64,000 nt of DNA, taken from positions 124,001-188,000 of the forward strand of contig JAHBWE010000010.1 in the NCBI GenBank assembly GCA_019637155.1, read 5' to 3'. Numbering within the stretch: position 1 is the first letter of the stretch; each line of letters starts with the position of its first letter. Of the stretch, positions 52,986 through 61,352 are shown one piece after another. The translations under genes and the position numbers were made by a program. This DNA is from Labilithrix sp. (lineage in GTDB: Bacteria; Myxococcota_A; Polyangia; Polyangiales; Polyangiaceae). The notes beneath the pieces are model-generated. The model was not told the origin of the DNA, did not search any database, and worked only from the letters and a program-made list of their open reading frames with translations.

Positions 52986-54461
52986 GTGAGCTTTGCTTCG
53001 GTCGTGCGTGCGGCCGTGTCCGCGTTTTTCGTTGCTGGTGTCGTGGTCGCGTGCTCGTCCGATCCGGCGCCGGCTGCGCCGAAGTCCTTCTGCGACAACG
53101 CGAAGGCGGCGGCGACGAAATGCAAGGAGCCGCAGCCGTGCGATACGACGCTCACGACGGCGTGCGTCTCGCTCGAGAAGGCCGTCTCGCCCTCCGTCGT
53201 CGTCGCGACGAAGGACTGCCTCGAGTCGGGCGTCTGCGGCGCGCAGACCTGCCTCACCCGCGCGCGGAAGAGCGCGAAGCCGACCGACGCCCACGCGCGG
53301 CTCGCCGAGCGCTACTGCTCTCAGTGCGCGCCCGACGTGGCCGACTGCGCGGGGCAGTTCTACGTGCCGAAGAGCAACCTCCCCGGCGCGCTCGTGCTCC
53401 CGTTCGCGGACGCGGTCGTCGACGCCGTCGCGGACACCTGCACCGCGGAGGCCGGCGCGTGCCGCGGCTCGTTCGCGACGTGCGCGAACGACACGATCGT
53501 CGGCGCGCTCGCGACGGCCGCTCCCGACATCGGGCAATGCGCGGCGGAGGCGTTCCGGCGCGACGAAGAGGTGGTCACCCCCGGCGGCGGGGTGCAGATC
53601 TCCACCTGCACCGCCGAGAACTGCAAAGGTTGCTGCCGCGACGACAAGTGCCTCGAAGGCACGCAGGCCGAGGCCTGCGGCAAGACCGGCAGCTCGTGTC
53701 AAACCTGCAGCGCGGTGCAGCTATGCACGGAAGAGGGCCAGTGCCGCGAGCCGTGCGGGCCCAACAACTGCCGCGGCTGTTGCGACAACGGCAACTGCAT
53801 CGCCGGCACGCAGACCGACAAGTGCGGCGGCGGCGGCGGTGAATGCACGAAGTGCAACGCCGAGAACCCCGACCTCGTGTGCTCCGATCAGAAGTGCATC
53901 GACGGCTCGTGCAAGGCGACGTGCCTCACCGGCTGCTGCACCGCGCAGGGTTGTCAGCCCGGCACGCTCGCGAACGCGTGCGGCACCGGCGCGAAGGCGT
54001 GCCTCGACTGCGGCTACGGCCGGACGTGCGGCGCGACGACGAAGGCGTGCGCCCTCGACCTCAACTCGCTCTGGGACTTCTACGTCTCGTTCACGGTGAC
54101 GCCGAACCGAAAGAACGACGGCAGCGCGTGGGACCCGTTCGACGGCGCGCCCGACCCGTACTTGAAGGCGTTCTCGAGCATCGGCACCACCTCCCATACC
54201 GGGCAGACGCAGGTCCGGCCCGACTCCTACGTCTCCGTGTTCATCGAGACGCCGCTCAAGGGCGTCCCCGCGCGCGAGTTCCTCAACAACCTGTCGTTCG
54301 AGCTCGTCGACCAAGACCTCGACTTCGACGACACGATCGGCGGCTGCCGCATCCCCCTCACCGAGAAGCTCTTCGACGGCTCGCTCCAGTCGTACACCTG
54401 CCCGCAGACCCCAAGCAACGCGCCAGTCGAGATCTGGTACCGGATCAACCCGCATAGTTGA
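52986..54461 (+). CDS. Cys-rich lipoprotein with C-terminal C2-like domain
   Basis: Protein of 491 aa from a GTG start, with signal peptide ending VAGVVVAC (lipobox) and then SSDPAPAAP. About 40 cysteines occur, first spaced, then in compact knots: CTAENCKGCCRDDKCLEG, CGPNNCRGCCDNGNCIAG and CLTGCCTAQGCQPG, which are three diverged copies of one disulfide-rich module. From residue ~355 the cysteines stop and a beta-sandwich resembling a C2 domain follows (DFYVSFTVTPNRKND, WDPFDGAPDPYLKAF, DQDLDFDDTIGGC), with acidic residues placed as for Ca2+ binding. Likely a surface-exposed Ca2+-dependent binding lipoprotein. It is bracketed by copies of a GC-rich repeat element. Confidence 0.82.
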   Translation: MSFASVVRAAVSAFFVAGVVVACSSDPAPAAPKSFCDNAKAAATKCKEPQPCDTTLTTACVSLEKAVSPSVVVATKDCLESGVCGAQTCLTRARKSAKPTDAHARLAERYCSQCAPDVADCAGQFYVPKSNLPGALVLPFADAVVDAVADTCTAEAGACRGSFATCANDTIVGALATAAPDIGQCAAEAFRRDEEVVTPGGGVQISTCTAENCKGCCRDDKCLEGTQAEACGKTGSSCQTCSAVQLCTEEGQCREPCGPNNCRGCCDNGNCIAGTQTDKCGGGGGECTKCNAENPDLVCSDQKCIDGSCKATCLTGCCTAQGCQPGTLANACGTGAKACLDCGYGRTCGATTKACALDLNSLWDFYVSFTVTPNRKNDGSAWDPFDGAPDPYLKAFSSIGTTSHTGQTQVRPDSYVSVFIETPLKGVPAREFLNNLSFELVDQDLDFDDTIGGCRIPLTEKLFDGSLQSYTCPQTPSNAPVEIWYRINPHS

Positions 54462-54469
54462 CGTTTCTC

Positions 54470-54580
54470 AACGTCGGGGGCTTCGCCCCCGACACCCCCA
54501 CCCCCGACACGGCCCTCGCGCTGCGCGCTCGGGGCGCTGCGCGCCCGCATTCGCGGCCGCTTCTGGGGCCCCAGGTTCAG
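54470..54580 (+). repeat. ~110-bp GC-rich intergenic element, copy B
   Basis: Begins with the perfect hairpin gtcgggggcttcgcccccgac (about 54473-54493 when including its first bases), continues through cccccgacacggccctcgcg and ends in gcggccgcttctggggcccc. It starts 9 bp after the lipoprotein stop codon, so its hairpin could serve as terminator. Followed directly by copy C in the same orientation. Confidence 0.9.
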
Positions 54581-54583
54581 TGT

Positions 54584-54695
54584 TCAACGTCGGGGGCTTC
54601 GCCCCCGACACCCACCCCCGACACGGCCCTCGCGCTGCGCGCTCGGGGCGCTGCGCGCCCGCTGTCGCGGCCGCTTCTGGGGCCCCGGGGTTCAA
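54584..54695 (+). repeat. ~110-bp GC-rich intergenic element, copy C
   Basis: Tandem copy of the preceding element, about 114 bp further on, differing at only a few positions (for example cattcgcgg versus tgtcgcgg in the middle and the exact length of the c-run after gacac). It ends at ggggccccggggttcaa, 18 bp before the stop codon of the convergent IF2_N gene. Confidence 0.9.
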
Positions 54696-54712
54696 GCAAC
54701 GTCGAGCGTGGG

Positions 54713-55267
54713 TCAGCGCTTCCTTTTGGTTGGGTTGGTCTTTTTGGGCTTTGGCTCGTCGTCGATGGGGGCGACTTGCCAGCCGAACATCCAGGCTGCG
54801 GTCGTTGCGTTTGCGCGGGTGAGGACCGACTTGGCGGTCGTCGAGAAGTAGCCGGCTGCTACGAGGGTCGTGACGAGGTCCTGGGTCGCGACGCCCATGC
54901 GCCGGGCGAGCTCTGGCACCGTGATCGTCTCGCCGACCGGAACCGTGCGTGCGGAGGTGGGCTCGCTCTCCGGCGGGGGCGCGGCCTTCACCGACGGCGG
55001 CGCTGGCTCTTCGTCGGCGGTCAGGATCTCCTCGAGACGGCGGAGCTCGTCGCCGCGGAGGGAGGCGAGCGCGCGCGCGACGTTCACGGAGGAGGGCGGC
55101 CCGTCGTCGTCGTCGTCGGGCGCGACGTGCAGCATCGCGGGCGCCGGCGCGGCGAGCTGCGCGACCTCGTAGACGCGGCGCCGGACGACGACGGTCGGCC
55201 GCACGCGGTTCAAGACTGTGCTGAGCGCCGTGAGATCGTTGTCGGCGTCAGGGGGCTGGTCGCTCAT
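54713..55267 (-). CDS. Stand-alone IF2_N-domain protein
   Basis: Protein of 184 aa. Residues ~113-168 match the IF2_N domain found at the N-terminus of translation initiation factor IF-2: ITVPELARRMGVATQDLVTTL, then TTAAWMFGWQV. In IF-2 this helical domain assists ribosome or RNA contacts, but here no GTPase domain follows. The rest is an N-terminal region with VVVRRRV, an acidic run (DDDDDG), a Pro-rich linker and a basic Lys-rich tail (PKPKKTNPTKRKR) suited to nucleic-acid binding. It is 16 bp downstream of the PEGA-like gene and probably shares its transcript. Role unknown; an RNA- or ribosome-associated regulator is a reasonable guess. Confidence 0.78.
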   Translation of the reverse strand: MSDQPPDADNDLTALSTVLNRVRPTVVVRRRVYEVAQLAAPAPAMLHVAPDDDDDGPPSSVNVARALASLRGDELRRLEEILTADEEPAPPSVKAAPPPESEPTSARTVPVGETITVPELARRMGVATQDLVTTLVAAGYFSTTAKSVLTRANATTAAWMFGWQVAPIDDEPKPKKTNPTKRKR

Positions 55268-55283
55268 GGATCGTGCACCGCCT

Positions 55284-56087
55284 TCAAAAGGTGTTCCACG
55301 CCCGGAGATCGCCGGTCGTCCTCGATGACCCCAAGCGCGGGAGGAAATAGACGAAGGCCGCGCCGAGGAGCGCCGTCACGCCCGCGCCGAGCGCGACGTG
55401 CGACACGAGGATCTTTCGGTCGACCGTGTCGACCTGGTCGCCGCCGCACCGCGGCGCGCAGTCCGTGCGGAGCGCGTCGAGATCGCTCTTCGCCGAGAGA
55501 TGGTAAGCGAAGAACGTCGCGACCCCGGCGACCCCCACCGCCCCGAGGACGATCGGCGCGACGAGCGACGGCGCGCTCGGAGCCGGCGTCACGGTCGTGG
55601 TCGCCGTCGTCTGCTGCGCCTGCGGCGGCGGCGGCGCGGGGAAGCGGACGTTCACCGCCACCGCCTTCGCGCCCTCCTTGACGGTGACGTCCTGCGTGAC
55701 GGCCGGCGCGCCGCACTGCGCGACCTCGAGCTTGTGCGTCCCGGGGTTCAAGGACAACGGGTGGCCGTCGAGGGACGTCGCGACCGGCTTGCCGTCGACC
55801 TTCAGCGCGACGTCCGCGATCGCGCGACCGGTGTGGTCCTCGGCGCCGACGACGACGGTCGGCAGACGCTGCTCGATCTCGGCGAGCCACTGCCGGCAGT
55901 CGCTCTCGACGAGCTTGGGGCAGTCCGACGCGCACGCGCGGAGCTGCGCCTGCGCCTCGACGAGCTTGCCCATCTTGCGGAGGAGCTGTCCGGACTCGGC
56001 CGCGGCGGCGCACTCGCGGTCGCCCGCGCGCGCGGCCGACGAGACGGTGAGGAGCGCCGCGGCGACGAAGAGGGTGGGGCGTTTCAT
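55284..56087 (-). CDS. Exported protein with TPR-like N-terminus, PEGA-like domain and one TM helix
   Basis: Protein of 267 aa. The signal peptide KRPTLFVAAALLTVSSAARA is followed by a helical stretch with four cysteines (CAAAAESGQLLRKMGKLVEA, CASDCPKLVESDC). Residues ~80-150 resemble a PEGA-type beta domain (IADVALKVDGKPVATSLDGHPLSLNPGTHKLEV), a fold that binds or displays on the cell surface. A Pro/Thr-rich linker, a transmembrane helix (LVAPIVLGAVGVAGVATFFAY) and a second hydrophobic stretch complete it. The start overlaps the upstream lipoprotein gene as ATGA. This architecture recurs in myxobacterial genomes without known function. Confidence 0.78.
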   Translation of the reverse strand: MKRPTLFVAAALLTVSSAARAGDRECAAAAESGQLLRKMGKLVEAQAQLRACASDCPKLVESDCRQWLAEIEQRLPTVVVGAEDHTGRAIADVALKVDGKPVATSLDGHPLSLNPGTHKLEVAQCGAPAVTQDVTVKEGAKAVAVNVRFPAPPPPQAQQTTATTTVTPAPSAPSLVAPIVLGAVGVAGVATFFAYHLSAKSDLDALRTDCAPRCGGDQVDTVDRKILVSHVALGAGVTALLGAAFVYFLPRLGSSRTTGDLRAWNTF

Positions 56088-57454
56088 CGCGCGATCCGCT
56101 GGATGATCGACGTCGAGCTGACGGAGCTCGCGACGTAGATGGCGTCCTTGGTGAGGATGAGCGTGCTCCCGTACCCGGGGAGGAGGATCTCGTCGGGCGC
56201 CCCCGCGCACCCCGTGATGGGGCACGAGAAGACGGTGTAGAGATCGTATCCGTCGAGCCAGTAGACGCGGGCCTCGTCCGCGGCGATGGCGGACGGGTTC
56301 CCGAACCGCAACGGGGAGAAGAAGGCATACTCGCCGCTGGCCTTCGCCAGCTTCCCGATCACGCCGCCGGCGAGGAAGATGGAGCTGGCGTTGGCGGTGG
56401 CGTTGTAGAAGTAGAGGCTCTCCGGGGTCAGGAGCTTCGTCGGGGTGGCGCCGCAGCCCGCCGCCGCGCAGCGGAAGACGCCGCGTCCGACGACGGAGGA
56501 CCCGGTGGCGGGGGGAGTCGCCGCGATGCTGTCGCCCGCGCACGTCGCGTAGACGTTGGGACCGTCGAGGACGAAGTCGGTCGTGCTGTGAGCCACGTCC
56601 ATGACGTCGCTCGCCTCGTCGGAGCCGTCGATCGGGACGCGCCGCAGCTTGCCCGGGACGACCTCCTGCGCGCTGACCCTCCGCGACGCGATCGCGTAGT
56701 AGGCGTAGCGCCCGTCGACCCGGACCTTCCCCACGTTGAGCAGCTCTCCCGTCGCGAGCGACGTCGCCTCGCCGTTCCCGCTCCGCGGGACGCGGAAGAC
56801 GGCGCCGTCCGACGCCGCGACGCTCGTGTACGTGCGCGTGAAGTAGACGTGCGTCGCGTCGACGGCGAGCGATCCCGGGCTCCGCGTGAGCCCGGTCGCG
56901 AGATCGCGGATCCCCGCGCCCTCGGTGCTCATGCGCACGATCGAGTAGGTCGGGTTCGTGTACAGCGAGACGTAGAGGTCGTCGCCGTCGACGGCGAGGC
57001 CGCTGAACGAGCCTTGCAGCGTCGCGATCGTGCGCGGTTGGCACACGCCTCCGCGGCACGCGCCGCCGGCGCACGAACGCCCGCACGCCCCGCAGTGGTT
57101 CGTGTCGTTGTCGAGCGAGACCTCGCAGCCGGTCTCGGCCTTGCCGTCGCAGTCGGCGAAGGCGGTGTTGCACGCGATCTCGCAGGCGCCGCCGTTGCAG
57201 ACGCCGTACGCGTTCACGCGGTTCGGGCAGACCCGACCGCACGCTCCGCAGTTGCCGATGTCGCTCTGGAGATCGGCCGCGCACGTGGCTCCGCTCGCGT
57301 CGTCCGTTGGGACCGTTCCGCCGGCGTCGACGCCGCCGCCGGTCTCCGCCGCGCCGCCGTCGCGCGCGCCGTCGACGCCGCCGGAGAGCTCCGCCGACGA
57401 CAGGCACGCGCTCGCCGCCCCCGCCGCCACGAGCACCGCGCCGAGCCTCCGCAT
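56084..57454 (-). CDS. Lipoprotein with MopE-like Cys modules and a beta-propeller
   Basis: Protein of 456 aa with signal peptide RRLGAVLVAAGAASAC (lipobox-like ASAC). An Asp/Ala/Gly linker leads to two Cys modules, GNCGACGRVCPN and NHCGACGRSCAGG, with an intervening CNGGACEIACNTAFADCDG, typical of MopE-like myxobacterial surface proteins. The C-terminal ~330 residues contain repeated blades (GLAVDGDDLYVSLY, SLAVDATHVYFTR, KVRVDGRYAYYAI, AIAADEARVYWLDG), forming a predicted propeller related to DUF5050-like/NHL-type domains. The ATG at 57454 is chosen because it begins the signal peptide. First gene of a three-gene minus-strand operon. Confidence 0.82.
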   Translation of the reverse strand: MRRLGAVLVAAGAASACLSSAELSGGVDGARDGGAAETGGGVDAGGTVPTDDASGATCAADLQSDIGNCGACGRVCPNRVNAYGVCNGGACEIACNTAFADCDGKAETGCEVSLDNDTNHCGACGRSCAGGACRGGVCQPRTIATLQGSFSGLAVDGDDLYVSLYTNPTYSIVRMSTEGAGIRDLATGLTRSPGSLAVDATHVYFTRTYTSVAASDGAVFRVPRSGNGEATSLATGELLNVGKVRVDGRYAYYAIASRRVSAQEVVPGKLRRVPIDGSDEASDVMDVAHSTTDFVLDGPNVYATCAGDSIAATPPATGSSVVGRGVFRCAAAGCGATPTKLLTPESLYFYNATANASSIFLAGGVIGKLAKASGEYAFFSPLRFGNPSAIAADEARVYWLDGYDLYTVFSCPITGCAGAPDEILLPGYGSTLILTKDAIYVASSVSSTSIIQRIAR

Positions 57455-57615
57455 GAAGGCCAGGGTAGCGCGAGGCCCGACGCGGTCGAGAGATTCTCGA
57501 AAGGGGCCGTTCAAGCACGTCATTGCGGTCGGCGGCGTTTTGGAGGCAATCTTCCTCGCTCGTGGGAGCTCTTTCTTCACCTCGCGATGAAGGAAATGAC
57601 CGCCAGCGGCCAATC

Positions 57616-58599
57616 GTGCGCGTGCATGCGCCTGCTGCGTTCGCCACGGGCCTGGCCCTCTTGCTGTTCACCCCCTCCGCACACGCCGACGAGCCGCCCG
57701 ACGAACCACCGCCCGCCGAGCCGCCGCCCGAGCCGCCGCCCGCGGTCCGTCCGCCCGACGATCCGCGGCGCGACACCGACGTCACGCCGGCCCCGACGAA
57801 GCCTCCGACGCGCGCGAAGGGGAAGTTCGCCGTCGATCCGATCGCCGACTCCGGGGTCCTCGCGCTGGGCGTCGCCTTCGGCGTCCTCTCGTCGGCGATC
57901 CTCGGGACGGACGAGGTGAGACCGCAGCAGATCAGCCTGCGCTTCACGACGCAGGACCTCCTCTGGATCGATCGCGGCGCGCTGTGGCAGCGGGTCGACG
58001 ACAACGCCGCGCTCTACTCCGACATCGCCATCGGCGCGATGGCCGGCTACGCCCTCTTCGACAGCATCCTCGACGGCTTCCGCGACGGCGCGTCCGCGAC
58101 GCTGACCGACATCACGATGTACCTCGAGGCCGCGACCATCACGCTCGGCGTCACGAACCTCTCCAAGATCGCCTTCCGCCGCCCGCGCCCCAAGGCCTAT
58201 ATCGCGCGCGCCGACTTCATCGGCGCCGGCGGCGACTACGAGACGTACGAGAACTCCGTCACCGACAGCGCGCTCTCGTTCTTCTCCGGCCACTCCGCCG
58301 AAGCGGCGGCGCTCACCGCCACCGCGACGTACATCGCGTTCCAGCGCTCGCCGGGCACGCTCAAGCCGTGGCTCACGCTCGCGGGCGGCACCGCGCTCAC
58401 CTCCTTCATCGCCTACTCGCGCGTCCGGAGCGCCTCCCACTTCCCGACCGACGTCATGGCCGGCGCGCTCGCGGGCACCGCCATCGGCGCGCTCATCGTC
58501 CATCTCCACCGCGCCGACTCCCCGCACGAGCGCCCGATCTGGATCGGCGCGTTTCCGGCGCGCGACGGCGGCACCGTCAGCGTCGGAGGGCGGTTCTGA
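57616..58599 (+). CDS. PAP2 family phosphatase, exported (paralogue 2)
   Basis: Protein of ~327 aa from a GTG at 57616 (GTG 57622 also possible). The signal peptide RVHAPAAFATGLALLLFTPSAHA is followed by a Pro/Glu-rich linker (EPPDEPPPAEPPPEPPP). The catalytic motifs are KIAFRRPRP, SFFSGHSAEAA and YSRVRSASHFPTDV. It aligns almost throughout with the protein at 18801-19667, including DP(I/V)ADxGV near the N-terminus and HLHR near the C-terminus, but has the extra Pro-rich linker. Predicted to hydrolyse phosphate esters of lipids or isoprenoids outside the inner membrane. Divergent from the propeller lipoprotein gene across 161 bp. Confidence 0.83.
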   Translation: MRVHAPAAFATGLALLLFTPSAHADEPPDEPPPAEPPPEPPPAVRPPDDPRRDTDVTPAPTKPPTRAKGKFAVDPIADSGVLALGVAFGVLSSAILGTDEVRPQQISLRFTTQDLLWIDRGALWQRVDDNAALYSDIAIGAMAGYALFDSILDGFRDGASATLTDITMYLEAATITLGVTNLSKIAFRRPRPKAYIARADFIGAGGDYETYENSVTDSALSFFSGHSAEAAALTATATYIAFQRSPGTLKPWLTLAGGTALTSFIAYSRVRSASHFPTDVMAGALAGTAIGALIVHLHRADSPHERPIWIGAFPARDGGTVSVGGRF

Positions 58600-58601
58600 T
58601 C

Positions 58602-58850
58602 ATGAAGCCTCTTCGCGTCCTCTTCCCGCTCGCCGCCGCCGTCCTCCTCGTGTTCGCGTGCGTCGACGACGACGACGGTCGCGAGGCCTGCGACGCGCTC
58701 GCCTCCAAGTGCCTCCCCGTCACCGGCCGGGCGAAGTGCGACTACCAGGCCATCAACGCGCATCCGAGCGCCAGCATCATCGAGGACTGCGTGCAAGCCG
58801 CCCCCGACTGCGACGCCGCCACCGCGTGCCTGGCGCCGGTCCAGCAGTAG
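58602..58850 (+). CDS. 82-aa Cys-containing lipoprotein
   Basis: Small protein with signal peptide KPLRVLFPLAAAVLLVFAC (lipobox FAC) then an acidic DDDDG, and five further cysteines (EACDALASKCL, AKCDYQ, EDCVQAAPDCDAATAC). It begins 2 bp after the PAP2 stop codon, with GGAGGG at 58585-58590 as a somewhat distant ribosome binding site. Probably co-transcribed with the PAP2 gene and located in the envelope. No family recognised. Confidence 0.72.
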   Translation: MKPLRVLFPLAAAVLLVFACVDDDDGREACDALASKCLPVTGRAKCDYQAINAHPSASIIEDCVQAAPDCDAATACLAPVQQ

Positions 58851-58899
58851 CGCCCGCGCTCGTCATCGCGACGACGAGCGCGGAGCAGGCCTGCGCGTG

Positions 58900-61188
58900 T
58901 CAGCGCGGGCCGCGGTCGCCGCCGCCGCCGCCGCGGGGGCCGCGATCGCGACCGCCGCCACCACCGCCGCCGCGGGGACCGCGATCGCGCGGGCCGCGAT
59001 CGCCGCGCGAGGGCGGCGGGCCCGCCTCACGCGAGGCCATCATGCGCGCCTTCGCGCGCTCGCCCTCTTCGCCCTCGGGGAGCGGGAGGAGCTCGCGGCG
59101 CGAGAGGCGGATCTTGCCGTCGCGGCCGACCTCGATGACCTTCACCTCGACCTCGTCGCCCTCCTTCATCACGTCGGTGACGCGCTCGACGCGCGTGTGC
59201 GCCATCTCGCTGACGTGGAGGAGGCCGTCGGTGCCGGGGAAGATCTCGATGAAGGCGCCGAAGTCCGTGATGCGCTGGACCGCGCCCTTGTACGTCGCGC
59301 CGACCTCGGGCTCCGCGGTGAGGCCCTTGATGATGTCGATCGCCTTCTTCACCGCGTCGCTGTCCGACGACGCGATGTTCACGGTGCCGTCGTCCTCGAC
59401 GTCGATCGCGACGCCGGTCTGGTCGACGATGCCCTTGATGGTCTTGCCGCCCGGGCCGATGATGATGCGGATCTGGTCGGGCTTGACCTTGAGCGTCGTG
59501 ATGCGCGGCGCGTACTGCGAGAGGTCCGCGCGCGGCTGGGAGAGCACCTCGTTCATCTTGCCGAGGATGTGGAGGCGGCCCTCGCGCGCCTGATCGAGCG
59601 CCTGGCTCAGGATCGCGCGGTTCAAGCCCGCGATCTTGATGTCCATCTGGATCGCGGTGACGCCGTTCGCGGTGCCGCAGACCTTGAAGTCCATGTCGCC
59701 GAGGTGATCTTCGTCGCCGAGGATGTCGGAGAGGATGATGTAGCGCGTCGACGCCTGGTCGACGGGGCCGTCGGTGACGAGGCCCATCGCGATGCCGGCG
59801 ACCGGCGCCTTGATCGGGACGCCGGCGTCCATGAGCGAGAGCGAGCCGCCGCAGACCGCCGCCATCGACGACGAGCCGTTCGACTCGAGCGTCTCGGACA
59901 CGATGCGGATCGTGTACGGGAACTTCTCCTGCTCCGGGATCATGCGGAGGAGCGCGCGCTCGGCGAGGGCGCCGTGGCCGATCTCGCGCCGGCCGGGGCC
60001 GCGCATCGGCTTCGTCTCGCCGGTCGAGAACGGCGGGAAGTTGTAGTGGAGGAGGAAGCGCTTCCAGCGCTCGCCGGTGAGCGCGTCGATCTTCTGCTCG
60101 TCGCTCGAGGTGCCGAGCGTCGTCGTCACGATCGCCTGCGTCTCGCCGCGCTGGAAGAGCGAGGAGCCGTGGACGCGCGGGAGGATCGACGCCTCGATCA
60201 TGATGTTGCGGATCGTCTTGCCGTCGCGGCCGTCGATGCGCTTCTTCTCGCGGAGCATGTAGTCGCGGACGACGTGGTACTTCCGCTCCTCGAACTCGCC
60301 CTTGATGAGCTTCTCGTGGAGGGCGAAGGTCTCGGCGCCGAGGTCGGCCGTGAGCGTCGCGACCATCGCGTCCTTCGCCGCCTTGTAGCCGTCGTAGCGC
60401 TTCTTCTTCTCCTTGATGAGGGAGCTCTCGATGATCTTCGCGTCGACGATCGAGGGGATCTTCTTCGCGATGTCCTCCGGGAGCTTCTTCGGCTCGAACA
60501 CCTTCTTCGGCTTGCCGACGGCGGCGCGGAGCTTCTCGATGAGCTCGAGGATCGGCTGCGCCGCCTTGTGCGCGAACATCAGCGCGTCGATGACGTCGGA
60601 CTCCTGCGCCTCGGCCGCGCCGCCCTCGACCATCGTGATCGCGTCCTTCGTGCACGCGACGACGAGGTCGATGTCCGCCGCCTGCTGCTGCTCCAGCACC
60701 GGGAACGCGATGAGCTCGCCGTTCACGCGCGCGACGCGGACGCCGACGAGCGGCCCGTCCCACGGGAGATCGGAGATGTGGAGCGCCGCGCTCGCGCCGG
60801 TCACGGCGAGCACGTCGGTCGGGTTGATCTTGTCGGAGGAGAGGACCGTCGCGATGACCTGCGTGTCGCCCTTGTACCCTTCGGGGAAGAGCGGGCGGCA
60901 GGGGCGGTCCATGAGGCGGCAGACGAGGATCTCCTCGTCGCGCTGGCGCGCCTCGCGCTTGAAGAAGCCGCCCGGGATCTTGCCGGCGGCGTAGGTCTTC
61001 TCGACGTACTCGCAGGTGAGGGGGAAGAAATCGATGCCGGGGCGCTCGTCGCCGCCGACGGCGGTGACGAGGACGACGCTCTCGCCGTAGGTGACGAGGA
61101 CGGACCCGTGGGCCTGCTTGGCGAGACGGCCCGTCTCGAAGGTCATCGGCTTGCCGTTGACCATCACGGACTCACGAACGATCGACAT
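58900..61188 (-). CDS. pnp: Polyribonucleotide nucleotidyltransferase (PNPase)
   Basis: Protein of 762 aa that degrades RNA 3' to 5' by phosphorolysis and forms part of the degradosome in many bacteria. Domain order is canonical: RNase PH-like 1 (from MSIVRESV), an all-helical linker, RNase PH-like 2 (RRIDGRDGKTIRNI; MRGPGRREIGHGALAERAL), KH (IIIGPGGKTIKGI) and S1 (GAVQRITDFGAFIEIFPG). A C-terminal tail of about 60 residues is rich in Arg and Gly (RGPRGGGGGGG repeats), not present in E. coli PNPase, and probably adds RNA binding. It follows rpsO as in most bacteria. An AAGGAG lies 12 nt before the ATG. Confidence 0.96.
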   Translation of the reverse strand: MSIVRESVMVNGKPMTFETGRLAKQAHGSVLVTYGESVVLVTAVGGDERPGIDFFPLTCEYVEKTYAAGKIPGGFFKREARQRDEEILVCRLMDRPCRPLFPEGYKGDTQVIATVLSSDKINPTDVLAVTGASAALHISDLPWDGPLVGVRVARVNGELIAFPVLEQQQAADIDLVVACTKDAITMVEGGAAEAQESDVIDALMFAHKAAQPILELIEKLRAAVGKPKKVFEPKKLPEDIAKKIPSIVDAKIIESSLIKEKKKRYDGYKAAKDAMVATLTADLGAETFALHEKLIKGEFEERKYHVVRDYMLREKKRIDGRDGKTIRNIMIEASILPRVHGSSLFQRGETQAIVTTTLGTSSDEQKIDALTGERWKRFLLHYNFPPFSTGETKPMRGPGRREIGHGALAERALLRMIPEQEKFPYTIRIVSETLESNGSSSMAAVCGGSLSLMDAGVPIKAPVAGIAMGLVTDGPVDQASTRYIILSDILGDEDHLGDMDFKVCGTANGVTAIQMDIKIAGLNRAILSQALDQAREGRLHILGKMNEVLSQPRADLSQYAPRITTLKVKPDQIRIIIGPGGKTIKGIVDQTGVAIDVEDDGTVNIASSDSDAVKKAIDIIKGLTAEPEVGATYKGAVQRITDFGAFIEIFPGTDGLLHVSEMAHTRVERVTDVMKEGDEVEVKVIEVGRDGKIRLSRRELLPLPEGEEGERAKARMMASREAGPPPSRGDRGPRDRGPRGGGGGGGRDRGPRGGGGGDRGPR

Positions 61189-61313
61189 GTGCTTGAGCGC
61201 TCCTTCGGCGCGTTGCGAGCCGTCTTCGTTCCTCGGTTCATGAGCGCCTCCGCGGAGATGCGCATGAATCGAAGAGTGAAGACCGGCTGCGGAAAGACTG
61301 CGGTTGTCAAAGA

Positions 61314-61347
61314 CGAAGGGGATGCCCCATCAGGAGCATCCCCTTCG
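61314..61347 (-). terminator. Hairpin between rpsO and pnp
   Basis: A perfect 12-bp stem (cgaaggggatgc at 61314-61325; gcatccccttcg at 61336-61347) with a 10-nt loop begins 5 bp after the rpsO stop codon on the minus strand, followed by tcttt. In E. coli the same interval holds an attenuating terminator and RNase III sites that control pnp. A partial T-run suggests incomplete termination with readthrough into pnp. Confidence 0.75.
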
Positions 61348-61352
61348 GTGAA

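Noticed and set aside
52174-52989. Several plus- and minus-strand frames in the repeat-rich spacer
   Set aside because: All are Pro/Arg/Thr-rich, follow the tandem repeats, lack ribosome binding sites and show no domain.
61305-61310. TTGACA on the minus strand just after the rpsO-pnp hairpin as a pnp promoter
   Set aside because: No acceptable -10 element lies 15-19 bp downstream; it is kept only as a possibility.
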